A stretch of DNA of 64,000 nt from assembly GCF_017676385.1 (NCBI RefSeq), contig NZ_JAFFZN010000006.1:124001-188000 (forward strand), written 5' to 3'. The notes beneath the pieces were generated by a model. The model had not been told where the DNA came from and did not search any database. It saw only the letters and a program-made list of their open reading frames with translations. The stretch is from Streptomyces spirodelae. GTDB lineage: Bacteria; Actinomycetota; Actinomycetes; Streptomycetales; Streptomycetaceae. The first letter of the stretch is position 1. Every line of letters starts with the position of its first letter. Position numbers and translations under genes: made by a program. Positions 40,922 to 50,637 of this stretch are shown piece after piece.

Positions 40922-41920
40922 TCAGCCCCCGAGGCTGTGGCCCGCTGCCCCTTCGGAGTCCGAGGCCGAGTCGGACGCCGAGTCGGCGGCAGACTCCGCC
41001 GGGCCGGCAGCCGACGCCGGGCCGGCAGCCGACGCCGGGTCCGCAGCCGGCGCCGGGCTCGGGTCCTGGTCCGGCTCCCGGGGCTCGGGAAGCCGTGGCT
41101 GGATCGTCAGCGGATACGGCGGGGGAGTGCCGCCGAACTCCGGACAGTGCGCCTGGTGGTCGCACCAGCCGCACAGCTTGCTCGGCCTGGGGCGCCAGTC
41201 GCCCGTCTCCGTCGCCCGCGTGATCGCGTCCCACAGGGCCAGCAGCTTGCGCTCGGTGGTCTGCAGATCGCGCTCGTCCGGGTCGTAGGTGAGCACGTCG
41301 CCGCTGCCCAGGAAGACGAGCTGCAGGCGCCGGGGCACCACCCCGCGCAGCCGCCACAGCACCAGCGCGTAGAACTTCATCTGGAACAGCGGGCCGTCGG
41401 TGTACTCCGGACGGGGCGCCTTGCCGGTCTTGTAGTCGACGATCCGCACCTCGCCGGTGGGCGCCACATCGACCCGGTCGATGATCCCGCGCAGCCGCAG
41501 CCCCGAATCCAGCCGCGCCTCCACGAACAGCTCCCGCTCCGCCGGCTCCAATCGGGTGGGGTCCTCCAGCGTGAACCACCGCTCGACCAGTGCCTCGGCC
41601 TCCGCGAGCCACTGCGCCAACTGGGCGCCGTCGGAGGTGTCCTCGGCGAACAGCTCGGCCAGCTCCGGGCGCTTGGCCAGCAGCCGCTCCCACTCCCCGG
41701 CCACCATGGCCCGCGCCCGCCGCGCGTCACGCTCCTGCGCCGGGGCGTCGAACAGTCTTTCAAGTACCGCATGCACCACCGTCCCCCGGGTGGCGGCTGC
41801 CGAAGGCTTCTCCGGCAGTTTGTCGATCACCCGGAAGCGGTAGAGCAGCGGGCACTGCATGAAGTCCCCTGCCCTGGAGGGCGACAGCGAGGTCGGCGGT
41901 GTGGCCGCGCTGGTTCTCAT
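40922..41920 (-). CDS. RecB-family (PD-(D/E)XK) nuclease with Fe-S cysteines
   Basis: A 332-residue nuclease. Motifs in order are SPSRAGDFMQCPLLYRF (first cluster Cys, near 23), GTVVHAVLERLF near 46, GIIDRVDVAP near 138 and IVDYKTGKAPRP near 155 (catalytic Asp and Lys). The cysteine triplet CGWCDHQAHCP near 258 completes a 4Fe-4S site like that of AddB and Cas4 nucleases. The last 60 residues are a low-complexity Ala/Asp/Ser/Pro tail. It probably degrades DNA from ends in repair; the partner is unknown. TAGGGT eight bases upstream suggests a nearly leaderless mRNA. It diverges from the M50 protease. Confidence 0.9.
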   Translation of the reverse strand: MRTSAATPPTSLSPSRAGDFMQCPLLYRFRVIDKLPEKPSAAATRGTVVHAVLERLFDAPAQERDARRARAMVAGEWERLLAKRPELAELFAEDTSDGAQLAQWLAEAEALVERWFTLEDPTRLEPAERELFVEARLDSGLRLRGIIDRVDVAPTGEVRIVDYKTGKAPRPEYTDGPLFQMKFYALVLWRLRGVVPRRLQLVFLGSGDVLTYDPDERDLQTTERKLLALWDAITRATETGDWRPRPSKLCGWCDHQAHCPEFGGTPPPYPLTIQPRLPEPREPDQDPSPAPAADPASAAGPASAAGPAESAADSASDSASDSEGAAGHSLGG

Positions 41921-41928
41921 GGGGTAAG

Positions 41929-41934
41929 ACCCTA
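41929..41934 (-). promoter_or_regulatory. -10 box for the RecB-type nuclease
   Basis: TAGGGT on the minus strand ends eight bases before the ATG, so transcription should start within a base or two of the start codon. Confidence 0.5.
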
Positions 41935-42062
41935 CGGGCCACTACTGACAGCGGACACTTACCATCGACGGCAGACCCCCTCGCATCGGTGATCGCCAAC
42001 GTGAAGACGACCGGCAGCCGCGCGGCGCGGCGGGGCGCGAGGGAAGCAGCAGAGGGGAACCC

Positions 42063-43358
42063 GTGGCGGACGAGGACAACGACGGGAGGCCGCGGTCCGG
42101 CGGCTCAGGGCAGGGGAGCGGCCCGGGCCCCGAGGAGCCCCAGCGGCGCCGCCAGCAAGTCCCCCGCAAGCCGGTGCGTCCCGCGCCACCCGGCGGCGGC
42201 ATCCTGATGGGCCGTCCCTTCGGGGTGCCCGTCTACGTGGCACCCTCCTGGTTCCTGGTCGCCATCCTGATCACCTGGGTCTTCGGCGGCCAGCTCGACC
42301 GCGTGCTGCCCGAGCTGGGTGCCGTCCGCTATCTGATCGCGCTCTTCTTCGCCGTCGCCTTCTACGCCTCCGTGCTCGTCCACGAGCTCGCGCACACGGT
42401 CGCCGCACTCCGTTTCAAGCTGCCGGTGCGCCGTATCCAGCTCCAGTTCTTCGGCGGTGTCTCGGAGATCGAGAAGGAGTCGGAGACCCCCGGCCGCGAA
42501 TTCGTCCTCGCCTTCGTCGGCCCGTTGCTCTCCCTGGCCCTGGCGGGCGTCTTCTACGGGGCGATGCGCACGGTGGAGCCCCGCAGCGTCCCCGGCGTAC
42601 TGCTGGCCGGACTGATGCTCTCCAACCTCCTCGTCGCCGCCTTCAACCTGCTGCCCGGCCTCCCGCTGGACGGCGGCCGGATGCTGCGCGCCATCATCTG
42701 GAAGATCAGCGGCAAGCCGATGACCGGCACCGTCGCTGCCGCCTGGATCGGCCGGGCGCTGGCCGTCACGGTGCTGATCGGCCTCCCGCTGGCCACCCAC
42801 GCGGGCGGCTTCGCGCGGGACCGCGTCAGCGGCACGGACTCCCTCACCGACGCGCTGCTCGCCGCGATCCTCGCCGCGATCATCTGGACAGGGGCAGGCA
42901 ACAGCCTGCGGATGGCCCGGCTGCGCGAACGCCTCCCGCAGCTGCGCGCCCGTACGCTGACCCGGCGTGCCGTCCCCGTGGAGACGGACACCCCCCTCTC
43001 CGAGGCGCTGCGCCGGGCCAACGCGGCGGGCGCCCGCGGACTGGTCGTCGTCGACGGCAGGGGCGACCCGCTCTCGCTGGTCCGGGAGGCCGCCATCGCC
43101 TCCGTGCCCGAGCACCGGCGCCCCTGGGTCGCGGTCAGCACCCTGGCGCAGGAGCTGAAGGAGGGCATGCGGGTGCCCGCCGAGCTGGCAGGGGAGGACC
43201 TGCTGGAGTGGCTGCGGGCCACTCCGGCCACCGAGTACCTGGTGGTGGAGGAGACCGGCGAGATCTACGGGGTGCTGTCCACCGCCGATGTCGAGCGCGC
43301 GTTCGTCCAGGCCATGTCCAAGCGTCCTGACCAGGACGGCGTCAAGCCCTCCGGCTGA
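42063..43358 (+). CDS. Site-2 protease family (M50) metalloprotease with CBS domains
   Basis: A 431-residue membrane protein. A basic, Pro-rich N-terminal tail (about 45 residues) is followed by about six transmembrane segments. The zinc motif HELAH starts at His107, and the third ligand is Asp203 in LLPGLPLDGGRM, the S2P arrangement. Two CBS-type regions follow (about 300-420, with GARGLVVVDGRGDPLSLV and TEYLVVEETGEIYGVLSTADV), which usually bind adenine nucleotides. S2P enzymes cut membrane-embedded regulators. GTG 42063 has AGGGGA upstream. It precedes trmI by 73 bases. Confidence 0.93.
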   Translation: MADEDNDGRPRSGGSGQGSGPGPEEPQRRRQQVPRKPVRPAPPGGGILMGRPFGVPVYVAPSWFLVAILITWVFGGQLDRVLPELGAVRYLIALFFAVAFYASVLVHELAHTVAALRFKLPVRRIQLQFFGGVSEIEKESETPGREFVLAFVGPLLSLALAGVFYGAMRTVEPRSVPGVLLAGLMLSNLLVAAFNLLPGLPLDGGRMLRAIIWKISGKPMTGTVAAAWIGRALAVTVLIGLPLATHAGGFARDRVSGTDSLTDALLAAILAAIIWTGAGNSLRMARLRERLPQLRARTLTRRAVPVETDTPLSEALRRANAAGARGLVVVDGRGDPLSLVREAAIASVPEHRRPWVAVSTLAQELKEGMRVPAELAGEDLLEWLRATPATEYLVVEETGEIYGVLSTADVERAFVQAMSKRPDQDGVKPSG

Positions 43359-43419
43359 CCCGGCCGGCCTGCCTGCCCGGGCCCGCAACCCTCCGCGCGG
43401 CCGTGCCCAGCGGACCGGC

Positions 43420-43425
43420 TAGGCT
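43420..43425 (+). promoter_or_regulatory. -10 box for leaderless start of trmI
   Basis: TAGGCT ends six bases before ATG 43432. No ribosome site is present. Confidence 0.6.
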
Positions 43426-43431
43426 GTGCGT

Positions 43432-44337
43432 ATGTCCGAACCGACCGGTGCCGCCCGCCGTCGCGGGCCCTTCAAGGTCGGGGACCAGGTCCAGCTCACC
43501 GACCCCAAGGGACGCCACTACACGATCACCCTCGAAGAGGGAAAGAGCTTCCACACCCACAAGGGAGCCTTCCCCCACGACGAGCTGATCGGTGCGCCCG
43601 AGGGGAGTGTCGTCCGTACCACCGGAAACGTCGCCTACCTCGCGCTGCGTCCACTGCTCCCCGACTATGTCCTGTCCATGCCGCGGGGAGCCGCCGTCGT
43701 CTACCCCAAGGACGCCGGCCAGGTGCTCGCCATGGCCGATATCTTCCCCGGCGCACGCGTCGTCGAGGCGGGGGTCGGCTCCGGCTCGCTGAGCACCTTC
43801 CTGCTCCGCGCCATCGGCGACCAGGGCATGCTCCACTCCTACGAGCGCCGTGCCGACTTCGCCGACATCGCCCGGCAGAACGTGGAGCGCTACTTCGGCA
43901 GCCCGCACCCGGCCTGGACACTCACCGTCGGTGACCTCCAGGACAACCTCAGCGACACCGACGTGGACCGCGTCATCCTCGACATGCTCGCCCCCTGGGA
44001 GTGCCTGGAGGCCGTCTCCAAGGCCCTGGTGCCCGGCGGCATCCTGTGCGCTTATGTGGCCACCACCACGCAGATGGCGCGCATGGTCGAGTCCATCCGC
44101 GAGTTCGGGACGTTCAACGAGCCGCAGGCATGGGAGACGATGGTGCGCAACTGGCACATCGAGGGCCTCGCCGTCCGCCCCGACCATCGCATGATCGGAC
44201 ACACCGGTTTCCTGCTCACCGCACGCCGGCTGGCCGACGGTGTCGAGCCGCCGCTTCGCCGCCGGCGCCCGGCGAAGGGCGCGTACGGGGAGGACTACAC
44301 GGGGCCGGGCAGCCAGTCCGGGGGCGGCCGGGCGTAG
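43432..44337 (+). CDS. trmI: tRNA (adenine-N1)-methyltransferase TrmI
   Basis: A 301-residue protein matching the Gcd14/TrmI family, which methylates A58 in the T-loop of tRNA. An N-terminal barrel (about 1-85, FKVGDQVQLTDPKGRHYTITL) precedes the Rossmann domain, with SAM motif VVEAGVGSGSLSTFLLRAIG near 108 and the substrate-site VILDMLAPWECL near 181. The C-terminal end RRRRPAKGAYGEDYTGP is typical of actinobacterial TrmI. It lies two genes upstream of arc, as is common in actinobacteria. It is probably leaderless. Confidence 0.93.
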   Translation: MSEPTGAARRRGPFKVGDQVQLTDPKGRHYTITLEEGKSFHTHKGAFPHDELIGAPEGSVVRTTGNVAYLALRPLLPDYVLSMPRGAAVVYPKDAGQVLAMADIFPGARVVEAGVGSGSLSTFLLRAIGDQGMLHSYERRADFADIARQNVERYFGSPHPAWTLTVGDLQDNLSDTDVDRVILDMLAPWECLEAVSKALVPGGILCAYVATTTQMARMVESIREFGTFNEPQAWETMVRNWHIEGLAVRPDHRMIGHTGFLLTARRLADGVEPPLRRRRPAKGAYGEDYTGPGSQSGGGRA

Positions 44338-44341
44338 GGAC

Positions 44342-44380
44342 CGCCCGCGGGAGGGGGCGCCACTTGGTGCTCCGCGGGCG
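44342..44380 (+). terminator. Terminator after trmI
   Basis: Perfect 9-bp arms CGCCCGCGG and CCGCGGGCG, with a second small stem inside the 21-base loop, four bases after the stop codon. Confidence 0.6.
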
Positions 44381-44505
44381 AACCCGGGTGCCGAGCAGCG
44401 GCGTTGGGCCGGCGCAAAAGGACCCCACCGTTCCGCGGCAGTGTGACCTGTGGCACGATGCGAAGCGCTCCGCTTCCGCCTCGTCCTGCACAGGAGTCAC
44501 CCCGC

Positions 44506-45048
44506 GTGACGGAACTGCCGCACACCCGTAGCCGCGCCCTCCACTGGCTCGCCACCGCAGCAGCCCTCGCCGCCGTGCTCGGCGGTACGGCCCTCCTCCA
44601 GCCCGCGACCGCCACCCCCGCCACCGCTCCCGGCCGGGCCCCCGACCCGGAGCGCGCCCGCTACCCGCTGGACTGCGGGCCCGCCGAAGCGGGGGTCGAC
44701 GTACTCGACAAGGCCGCCGCCGACTTCGACGGCGACGGCGCGCGGGAGACCGTCGCGGTCGTCCGCTGCCAGGCGCGCGGAGGCACCCCGCCCAGTGCGG
44801 TCTTCGTGCTCACCGGAGCGCCCGGGCAGCCGCGGATCGGCGCCACCCTTGTCGAGCAGCGCGAGGGGATGTCGGTCGACGACCTCGCCGTGCGGGGCAC
44901 CGCCATCTCCGCCACCCTCCTCGGCTACTCCTCGGCCGATGTGCCGCGCTGCTGCCCCGACAAGCGACGCACGGTCAAGTGGGAGTGGAGCCAGGGCAAG
45001 TTCGCCCTCCGTCCAGGGCCGGTGGCGGGCGGTGGCGTCAGCGTCTGA
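44506..45048 (+). CDS. Secreted protein with FG-GAP-like segment
   Basis: A 180-residue protein from GTG 44506, chosen for AGGAG nine bases upstream; the longer open frame is not supported. Residues 1-40 form a signal peptide (HTRSRALHW, then a hydrophobic Ala/Leu core ending in ATATPATA). The mature part includes DFDGDGARETVAVVRC, a calcium-binding-like FG-GAP or dockerin-type loop, four cysteines (DCGP, VRCQ, PRCCPDK) and a conserved KWEW segment near the end. This small secreted protein is found between trmI and arc in Streptomyces. Function is unknown. Confidence 0.82.
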   Translation: MTELPHTRSRALHWLATAAALAAVLGGTALLQPATATPATAPGRAPDPERARYPLDCGPAEAGVDVLDKAAADFDGDGARETVAVVRCQARGGTPPSAVFVLTGAPGQPRIGATLVEQREGMSVDDLAVRGTAISATLLGYSSADVPRCCPDKRRTVKWEWSQGKFALRPGPVAGGGVSV

Positions 45049-45291
45049 CGGGTGGCGACGGCGGCCCGCCGGCCGCCCGGCGGGAGCCGGTGCCTCGGGC
45101 CCCGCTCGGGCCGAAATAGTGCGGCCCTTGAAGGGTGTTGAACGCCGCGACACCGCAACCGGTCACATACCCGTCGCTTTCAGATGGTTGTGGGTGGGTA
45201 TTCCCAGTCCTGAGGGAGTGCGCAAGGGTGAAGATCGGACACACCCCGACCGTCTTTGTGATCTAGGGGTTTCAACCCGCACCGGCCCAGG

Positions 45292-45297
45292 TAGGGT
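45292..45297 (+). promoter_or_regulatory. Candidate promoter of arc
   Basis: TAGGGT is preceded 16 bases upstream by TTTCAA, giving a leader of about 30 bases that ends in GGAGGAGGTGAGG. A second -10-like TAGGGG lies at about 45264. Confidence 0.45.
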
Positions 45298-45333
45298 CGA
45301 AGCGTCCAGCTCCCCCTGGAGGAGGTGAGGACC

Positions 45334-47100
45334 GTGGCAGCCCACGACGACGACACCAACCGCGGCATCCGGCCCGGTCGGGGTTCCGAAGACCCGTCCG
45401 GCCAGATCGCCTACCTTGAGCAGGAAATCGCCGTCCTGCGCCGCAAGCTCGCCGACTCTCCGCGGCACACTCGTATTCTCGAGGAGCGGATCGTCGAGCT
45501 GCAGACCAACCTGGCCGGTGTGTCCGCCCAGAACGAGCGGCTCTCCAACACGCTCCGCGAGGCGCGTGACCAGATCGTGGCCCTCAAGGAAGAGGTCGAC
45601 AGGCTCGCCCAGCCGCCGGCCGGCTTCGGCGTCTTCCTGCAGGCCAACGAGGACGACACGGCCGACATCTTCACCGGCGGCCGCAAGCTGCGGGTGAACG
45701 TGAGCCCCAATGTCGACCTGCAGTCGCTCCAGCGCGGCCAGGAGGTCATGCTGAACGAAGCGCTCAACGTGGTCGAGGCCATGGAGTTCGAGCGCGCGGG
45801 TGACATCGTCACCCTCAAGGAAGTACTCGACGACGGAGAGCGAGCGCTGGTCGTCGGCCACACCGACGAGGAGCGCGTCGTACGCCTCGCCGAGCCGCTG
45901 CTGGGCACCACGCTGCGGGCCGGGGACGCCCTGCTGCTGGAGAGCCGCTCCGGCTACGTCTTCGAGGTCGTGCCCAAGAGCGAGGTCGAGGAACTGGTCC
46001 TCGAAGAGGTCCCCGACATCGACTACACCAAGATCGGTGGCCTCGGCGGACAGATCGAGCAGATCAGAGACGCTGTCGAGCTCCCGTACCTGTACCCGGA
46101 CCTCTTCCGGGAGCACGAACTGCGCCCGCCCAAGGGTGTCCTGCTCTACGGCCCGCCCGGCTGCGGCAAGACACTGATCGCCAAGGCGGTGGCCAACTCG
46201 CTGGCCAAGAAGGTCGCCGAGGTGACCGGCAAGCCCCAGGGGAAGAGCTACTTCCTCAACATCAAGGGCCCCGAGCTGCTCAACAAGTACGTGGGTGAGA
46301 CCGAGCGCCACATCCGGCTCGTCTTCCAGCGGGCCCGGGAGAAGGCCAGCGAGGGCACGCCCGTGATCGTCTTCTTCGACGAGATGGACTCCCTCTTCCG
46401 CACCCGCGGCTCGGGCGTAAGCTCGGATGTGGAGAACACCATCGTCCCGCAGCTGCTCTCCGAGATCGACGGTGTGGAGGGCTTGGAGAACGTCATCGTC
46501 ATCGGTGCCTCGAACCGCGAGGACATGATCGACCCGGCGATCCTGCGCCCCGGCCGGCTGGATGTGAAGATCAAGATCGAGCGTCCGGACGCCGAGGCCG
46601 CCAAGGACATCTTCTCGAAGTACCTCACGCCGAACCTGCCGCTCCACGCGGACGACGTCGCGGAGCACGGCGGCAATGTGGAGGCCGCCTGCGACGCCAT
46701 GATCCAGTCGGTCGTCGAGCAGATGTACGCGGAGTCGGAGGAGAACCGCTTCCTCGAGGTCACCTACGCCAACGGGGACAAGGAAGTCCTCTACTTCAAG
46801 GACTTCAACTCCGGCGCCATGATCGAGAACATCGTCGGCCGGGCCAAGAAGATGGCCATCAAGGCGTACCTGGACCACAACCAGAAGGGTCTGCGCGTCT
46901 CCCATCTCCTGTCGGCCTGCGTGGACGAGTTCAAGGAGAACGAGGACCTGCCCAACACCACCAATCCGGACGACTGGGCCCGCATCTCCGGCAAGAAGGG
47001 GGAGCGGATCGTGTACATCCGCACCCTCGTCACCGGCAAGCAGGGTGCGGACACCGGTCGCTCCATCGACACCGTCGCCAACACGGGTCAGTACCTGTAA
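45334..47100 (+). CDS. arc: Proteasome-activating AAA ATPase Arc/Mpa
   Basis: A 588-residue hexameric unfoldase that captures pupylated proteins and feeds them into the 20S core. An N-terminal coiled coil (about 20-95, [13 protein letters not shown] to [17 protein letters not shown]) binds Pup. Tandem OB folds (about 96-245) follow. The AAA module has Walker A GPPGCGKT near 273, Walker [13 protein letters not shown] near 343 and arginine finger region RPGRLDVKI. The protein ends in GQYL, the conserved QYL tail that docks on the proteasome. GTG 45334 has GGAGG upstream. Dop, Pup and the core genes follow. Confidence 0.97.
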   Translation: MAAHDDDTNRGIRPGRGSEDPSGQIAYLEQEIAVLRRKLADSPRHTRILEERIVELQTNLAGVSAQNERLSNTLREARDQIVALKEEVDRLAQPPAGFGVFLQANEDDTADIFTGGRKLRVNVSPNVDLQSLQRGQEVMLNEALNVVEAMEFERAGDIVTLKEVLDDGERALVVGHTDEERVVRLAEPLLGTTLRAGDALLLESRSGYVFEVVPKSEVEELVLEEVPDIDYTKIGGLGGQIEQIRDAVELPYLYPDLFREHELRPPKGVLLYGPPGCGKTLIAKAVANSLAKKVAEVTGKPQGKSYFLNIKGPELLNKYVGETERHIRLVFQRAREKASEGTPVIVFFDEMDSLFRTRGSGVSSDVENTIVPQLLSEIDGVEGLENVIVIGASNREDMIDPAILRPGRLDVKIKIERPDAEAAKDIFSKYLTPNLPLHADDVAEHGGNVEAACDAMIQSVVEQMYAESEENRFLEVTYANGDKEVLYFKDFNSGAMIENIVGRAKKMAIKAYLDHNQKGLRVSHLLSACVDEFKENEDLPNTTNPDDWARISGKKGERIVYIRTLVTGKQGADTGRSIDTVANTGQYL

Positions 47101-47112
47101 CGAGGATCGAGT

Positions 47113-47149
47113 CCGGCTGCGGGACCCCGGGCGGGGCACCCGCAGCCGG
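47113..47149 (+). terminator. Terminator after arc
   Basis: Perfect 11-bp arms CCGGCTGCGGG and CCCGCAGCCGG around a 15-base loop, followed by ATTGTTT, one of the few T-rich tails in the window. It separates arc from dop. Confidence 0.75.
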
Positions 47150-47211
47150 ATTGTTTCCCGGAGCACCAAGGAAGTCCGCAGAGTGATCTCCCCACTCCAG
47201 TGCGTGCGGCA

Positions 47212-47217
47212 TAGGCT
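47212..47217 (+). promoter_or_regulatory. -10 box upstream of dop
   Basis: TAGGCT here would give a leader of roughly 108 bases to GTG 47332. It lies beyond the arc terminator, so dop should have its own transcript. Confidence 0.45.
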
Positions 47218-47331
47218 CTTCCCTACCGCCGCGAAGCGCAGTGCGCAGGAGGGGGCCGCACACGGGACGGATGCGCAGCGGGACTTGGACGGTGGTCCAC
47301 CGGCGGGCCGCCGTCAGGCAAGGAGGGTAGC

Positions 47332-48843
47332 GTGACCGTACGGCGCGTAATGGGTATCGAGACCGAGTACGGCATCTCCGTGCCCGGTCACCCCAACGCC
47401 AATGCCATGCTCACCTCGTCCCAGGTCGTCAACGCCTACGCGGCGGCGATGCACCGGGCGCGCCGCGCCCGCTGGGACTTCGAGGAGGAGAACCCGCTGC
47501 GGGACGCCCGCGGCTTCGACCTGGCACGCGAGTCGGCCGACGCCAGCCAGCTGACGGACGAGGACATCGGCCTGGCCAACGTCATCCTCACCAACGGAGC
47601 CCGGCTCTACGTCGATCACGCGCACCCCGAGTACAGCGCCCCTGAGGTCACCAACCCCCGGGACGCGGTGCTGTGGGACAAGGCGGGCGAGCGGATCATG
47701 GCGGAGGCCGCCGAGCGCGCGGCCGAGGTTCCCGGCACCAGCCCGATCCACCTGTACAAGAACAACACCGACAACAAGGGCGCCTCCTACGGCACGCACG
47801 AGAACTATCTGATGAAGCGGGAGACCCCGTTCTCGGAGATCGTGCGGCACCTGACGCCCTTCTTCGTCTCCCGGCAGGTCGTGTGCGGCGCCGGACGGGT
47901 GGGACTGGGCCAGGACGGCAGCGAGCACGGCTTCCAGCTCAGCCAGCGGGCCGACTACTTCGAGGTCGAGGTCGGGCTGGAGACGACGCTCAAACGGCCC
48001 ATCATCAACACCAGGGACGAGCCGCACGCGGACGCCGAGAAATACCGGCGGCTCCATGTGATCATCGGGGACGCCAACCTCTCGGAGGTCTCGACCTACC
48101 TGAAGCTGGGCACCACCTCGCTGGTGCTGTCCATGATCGAGGACGGCTTCATCGCCGTCGACCTCGCCGTCGACCAGCCGGTCCGCACCCTGCACCAGGT
48201 CTCCCACGACCCGACACTCGAACGGCTGATCACTCTCCGCAACGGCCGCACCCTCACGGCGGTACAGCTCCAGATGGAGTACTACGAGCTGGCCCGCAAG
48301 TACGTGGAGGAGCGCTGGGGCGCCGACGCCGACGACCAGACCCGGGACGTGCTGGCCCGCTGGGAGGACGTGCTGGGCCGGCTGGAGCGCGACCCCATGA
48401 GCCTGGCCGGCGAGCTGGACTGGGTCGCCAAGCGGGAGCTGATGGAGGGCTACCGCCGCCGCGACCAGCTCGACTGGGACGCCCCCAGGCTGCACCTGGT
48501 GGACCTCCAGTACGCGGACGTACGCCCCGACAAGGGCCTCTACAACCGGCTGGTCTCCCGTGGGAGCATGCAGCGGCTGCTGTCCGAGGCGGAGGTCAAG
48601 GAGGCCACCTTCAAGCCTCCGGAGGACACCCGGGCCTACTTCCGTGGCCGCTGCCTGGAGCAGTACGCCGACGACGTGGCGGCCGCGTCCTGGGACTCGG
48701 TCATCTTCGACCTGCCCGGCCGTGACTCTCTGCAGCGGGTCCCCACCCTGGAGCCGCTGCGGGGTACCCGTAACCACGTCAAGGAGCTGCTCGACCGCTG
48801 CCGCACCGCGGAAGAGCTGGTGAAGGTGCTTTCGGGCGGCTGA
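47332..48843 (+). CDS. dop: Pup deamidase/depupylase Dop
   Basis: A 503-residue member of the Dop/PafA carboxylate-amine ligase-like family. [10 protein letters not shown] near 7 supplies the ATP/Mg glutamates. The loop unique to Dop spans about 40-80, and the catalytic Asp is Asp95 in [33 protein letters not shown] and [18 protein letters not shown] are shared with PafA. Dop hydrolyses the Pup-lysine bond and, where needed, deamidates the Pup C-terminal Gln; Pup here already ends in Glu. GTG 47332 has AGGAGGG five bases upstream. Confidence 0.96.
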   Translation: MTVRRVMGIETEYGISVPGHPNANAMLTSSQVVNAYAAAMHRARRARWDFEEENPLRDARGFDLARESADASQLTDEDIGLANVILTNGARLYVDHAHPEYSAPEVTNPRDAVLWDKAGERIMAEAAERAAEVPGTSPIHLYKNNTDNKGASYGTHENYLMKRETPFSEIVRHLTPFFVSRQVVCGAGRVGLGQDGSEHGFQLSQRADYFEVEVGLETTLKRPIINTRDEPHADAEKYRRLHVIIGDANLSEVSTYLKLGTTSLVLSMIEDGFIAVDLAVDQPVRTLHQVSHDPTLERLITLRNGRTLTAVQLQMEYYELARKYVEERWGADADDQTRDVLARWEDVLGRLERDPMSLAGELDWVAKRELMEGYRRRDQLDWDAPRLHLVDLQYADVRPDKGLYNRLVSRGSMQRLLSEAEVKEATFKPPEDTRAYFRGRCLEQYADDVAAASWDSVIFDLPGRDSLQRVPTLEPLRGTRNHVKELLDRCRTAEELVKVLSGG

Positions 48844-48932
48844 ATCGCGGCTATTCGGTCCCCGGTCCGGGAATCATCGAGGTGGTTGCCGGACGTTGTA
48901 TCAACGAAGGAGCCGATGTCAGTCCCGGCTTG

Positions 48933-48938
48933 TAGGGT
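48933..48938 (+). promoter_or_regulatory. -10 box upstream of pup
   Basis: TAGGGT would give a leader of about 44 bases to ATG 48989 and would start the pup - nuclease - prcB - prcA transcript. No clear -35 is seen. Confidence 0.45.
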
Positions 48939-48988
48939 CTGATCTTGTACGTTCCGCGTACACCACCGAACCGAGCGGGGTGAGGGAA

Positions 48989-49207
48989 ATGGCGACCAAG
49001 GACACCGGCGGCGGACAGCAGAAGTCCACGCGCCACACCGAGGAGACCGAGGAGCAGACCCAGGACGCGCAGGTCTCCGAGGACCTCAAGGAGCGCCAGG
49101 AGGCGCTCTCGGACGACGTGGACTCGGTGCTGGACGAGATCGACGACGTGCTCGAAGAGAACGCCGAGGATTTCGTGAGGTCATTTGTGCAAAAAGGTGG
49201 CGAATGA
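48989..49207 (+). CDS. pup: Prokaryotic ubiquitin-like protein Pup
   Basis: A 72-residue, intrinsically disordered, acidic tag. The helix-forming part that binds Arc (LSDDVDSVLDEIDDVLEENAED) and the C-terminal FVQKGGE are typical. PafA joins the C-terminal Glu side chain to target lysines. The codons read GGT GGC GAA TGA, so the protein is made with Glu and not Gln at the end. ATG 48989 is preceded by GGTGAGGG. The nuclease gene starts five bases after the stop, so pup heads the operon with prcB and prcA. Confidence 0.97.
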   Translation: MATKDTGGGQQKSTRHTEETEEQTQDAQVSEDLKERQEALSDDVDSVLDEIDDVLEENAEDFVRSFVQKGGE

Positions 49208-49212
49208 TCTGA

Positions 49213-49806
49213 ATGTCCGATTCGGGGGAGCGGAAGAAGTGCTCGCGATGTCGGCAGGCGCTACCGCTTGACTCTTTCGCTCGGAACAAGGCGATGAAGG
49301 GCGGTCGTCAGGCGTACTGCCGGAAGTGCTCCGCTGGGTACTACCGGCAGCGCCAGGCGGCTTCCGGGCGCACAGTGCGCGAGAAGTTCCCTGTGCCCCG
49401 AGGTCATAAGCGTTGCCCGCAGTGCAAAGAGGTGAAGCCGCATTCCGCGTGGGAGCGAAACAAGGCGACCTCCGACGGTTGGGCCAGCTATTGCCGAGAG
49501 TGCAGGGCCGAACGGAACCGAGAGTCATATTTCCGTCGCAAGTACGGTATGACCGTGGAGCGGCGGACAGCTCTGCTGGACGAGCAGTTCGGTATCTGCC
49601 CGATCTGCCTCAAGCCCGGTCCCGAGCATGTGGACCACGATCATGAGACGGGTAGGGTCCGGGGCGTACTGTGCTTCAGCTGCAATGCGGCGCTGGGGCA
49701 GTTCAGGGACCGGCCGGACGTCATGCGGCGTGCGGCCGCCTACGTGGAAGGAAACGTGTGGAAGCCGAAATTGGTAGCACCGGGCGTCTACCGGCTGCCT
49801 TCCTGA
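49213..49806 (+). CDS. Endonuclease VII/HNH-type nuclease in the proteasome operon
   Basis: A 197-residue protein. Two N-terminal zinc-finger-like cysteine pairs repeat ([50 protein letters not shown]), each followed by Arg-rich helices. The C-terminal recombination endonuclease VII domain (about 130-185) has [30 protein letters not shown], with the DHDH active site and zinc cysteines intact. It starts five bases after pup and overlaps prcB by 49 bases, so it is translated with the core genes. Its role in or beside protein degradation is not known; branched or mismatched DNA is the usual substrate of this fold. Confidence 0.88.
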   Translation: MSDSGERKKCSRCRQALPLDSFARNKAMKGGRQAYCRKCSAGYYRQRQAASGRTVREKFPVPRGHKRCPQCKEVKPHSAWERNKATSDGWASYCRECRAERNRESYFRRKYGMTVERRTALLDEQFGICPICLKPGPEHVDHDHETGRVRGVLCFSCNAALGQFRDRPDVMRRAAAYVEGNVWKPKLVAPGVYRLPS

Positions 49807-50603
49807 CGCCGGGATCGTCCTCCTTCATGGACTTTCTGTCAGCTCACGCCCCCGAGCAGCTGCCGGGCAATCGGCCGCTGCCCCCCGTGGAGGGTGCCGT
49901 GCAGGCGCCGCACGGGACCACGATCGTGGCCGCGACCTTCGCCGGCGGCGTGGTGCTCGCCGGGGACCGGCGGGCGACGATGGGCAATGTCATCGCGCAG
50001 CGGGACATCGAGAAGGTCTTTCCCGCCGACGAGCACTCCGCCGTGGGGATCGCGGGCACCGCGGGCCTGGCGGTGGAGATGGTGAAGCTGTTCCAGCTGG
50101 AGCTGGAGCACTTCGAGAAGGTGGAGGGGTCCACGCTCTCCCTGGAGGGCAAGGCCAACCGCCTGTCCACGATGATCCGCAGCAATCTGGGCATGGCGAT
50201 GCAGGGGCTGGCCGTGGTGCCGCTGTTCGCCGGGTACGACCTGGACCGCGGCAAGGGCCGCATCTTCTCCTACGACGTGACCGGTGGCCGTTCCGAGGAG
50301 CAGGGCTTCGCCGGTGTCGGCTCCGGCTCGGTCTTCGCGCGCGGCTCGCTCAAGAAGCTCTACCGCGACGAGATGACCGAGGAGCAGGCCGCCACGGTGG
50401 TACTCCAGGCGCTCTACGACGCCGCGGACGACGACTCGGCCACCGGCGGCCCGGACATGACGCGCCGTATCTACCCGATCGTGGTGGCGATCACCGAGGA
50501 CGGCTACCGCAGGCTGAGCGAGGAGGAGGTCTCCGGGCTGGCGCAGACGGTGTACGACGGCCGCCTCCGGCTGCCCAACGGGCCGCAGGCCCCCGTCTCC
50601 TAG
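49758..50603 (+). CDS. prcB: 20S proteasome beta subunit
   Basis: A 281-residue precursor. GTG 49758 is preferred because the protein then begins [22 protein letters not shown], the conserved Streptomyces start; it lies inside the nuclease gene with GGAAGGAA upstream. A 53-residue propeptide is removed to expose catalytic Thr54 in [14 protein letters not shown]. Lys, Asp and Ser residues of the active site are present ([43 protein letters not shown]). Beta subunits form the proteolytic inner rings of the core with PrcA. prcA follows after 34 bases. Confidence 0.96.
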   Translation: MEAEIGSTGRLPAAFLTPGSSSFMDFLSAHAPEQLPGNRPLPPVEGAVQAPHGTTIVAATFAGGVVLAGDRRATMGNVIAQRDIEKVFPADEHSAVGIAGTAGLAVEMVKLFQLELEHFEKVEGSTLSLEGKANRLSTMIRSNLGMAMQGLAVVPLFAGYDLDRGKGRIFSYDVTGGRSEEQGFAGVGSGSVFARGSLKKLYRDEMTEEQAATVVLQALYDAADDDSATGGPDMTRRIYPIVVAITEDGYRRLSEEEVSGLAQTVYDGRLRLPNGPQAPVS

Positions 50604-50637
50604 AGCACTCATTCGGACAGGAAGGGACGGATAGCCG

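Noticed and set aside
45163..47169. Long minus-strand frame opposite arc
   Set aside because: Shadow of arc; no family features and the plus strand is unmistakable.
48917..48943. Eight-codon ORF (MSVPACRV) with AAGGAG site before pup
   Set aside because: A better explanation is the TAGGGT -10 box that lies within it; the true transcript probably starts downstream.
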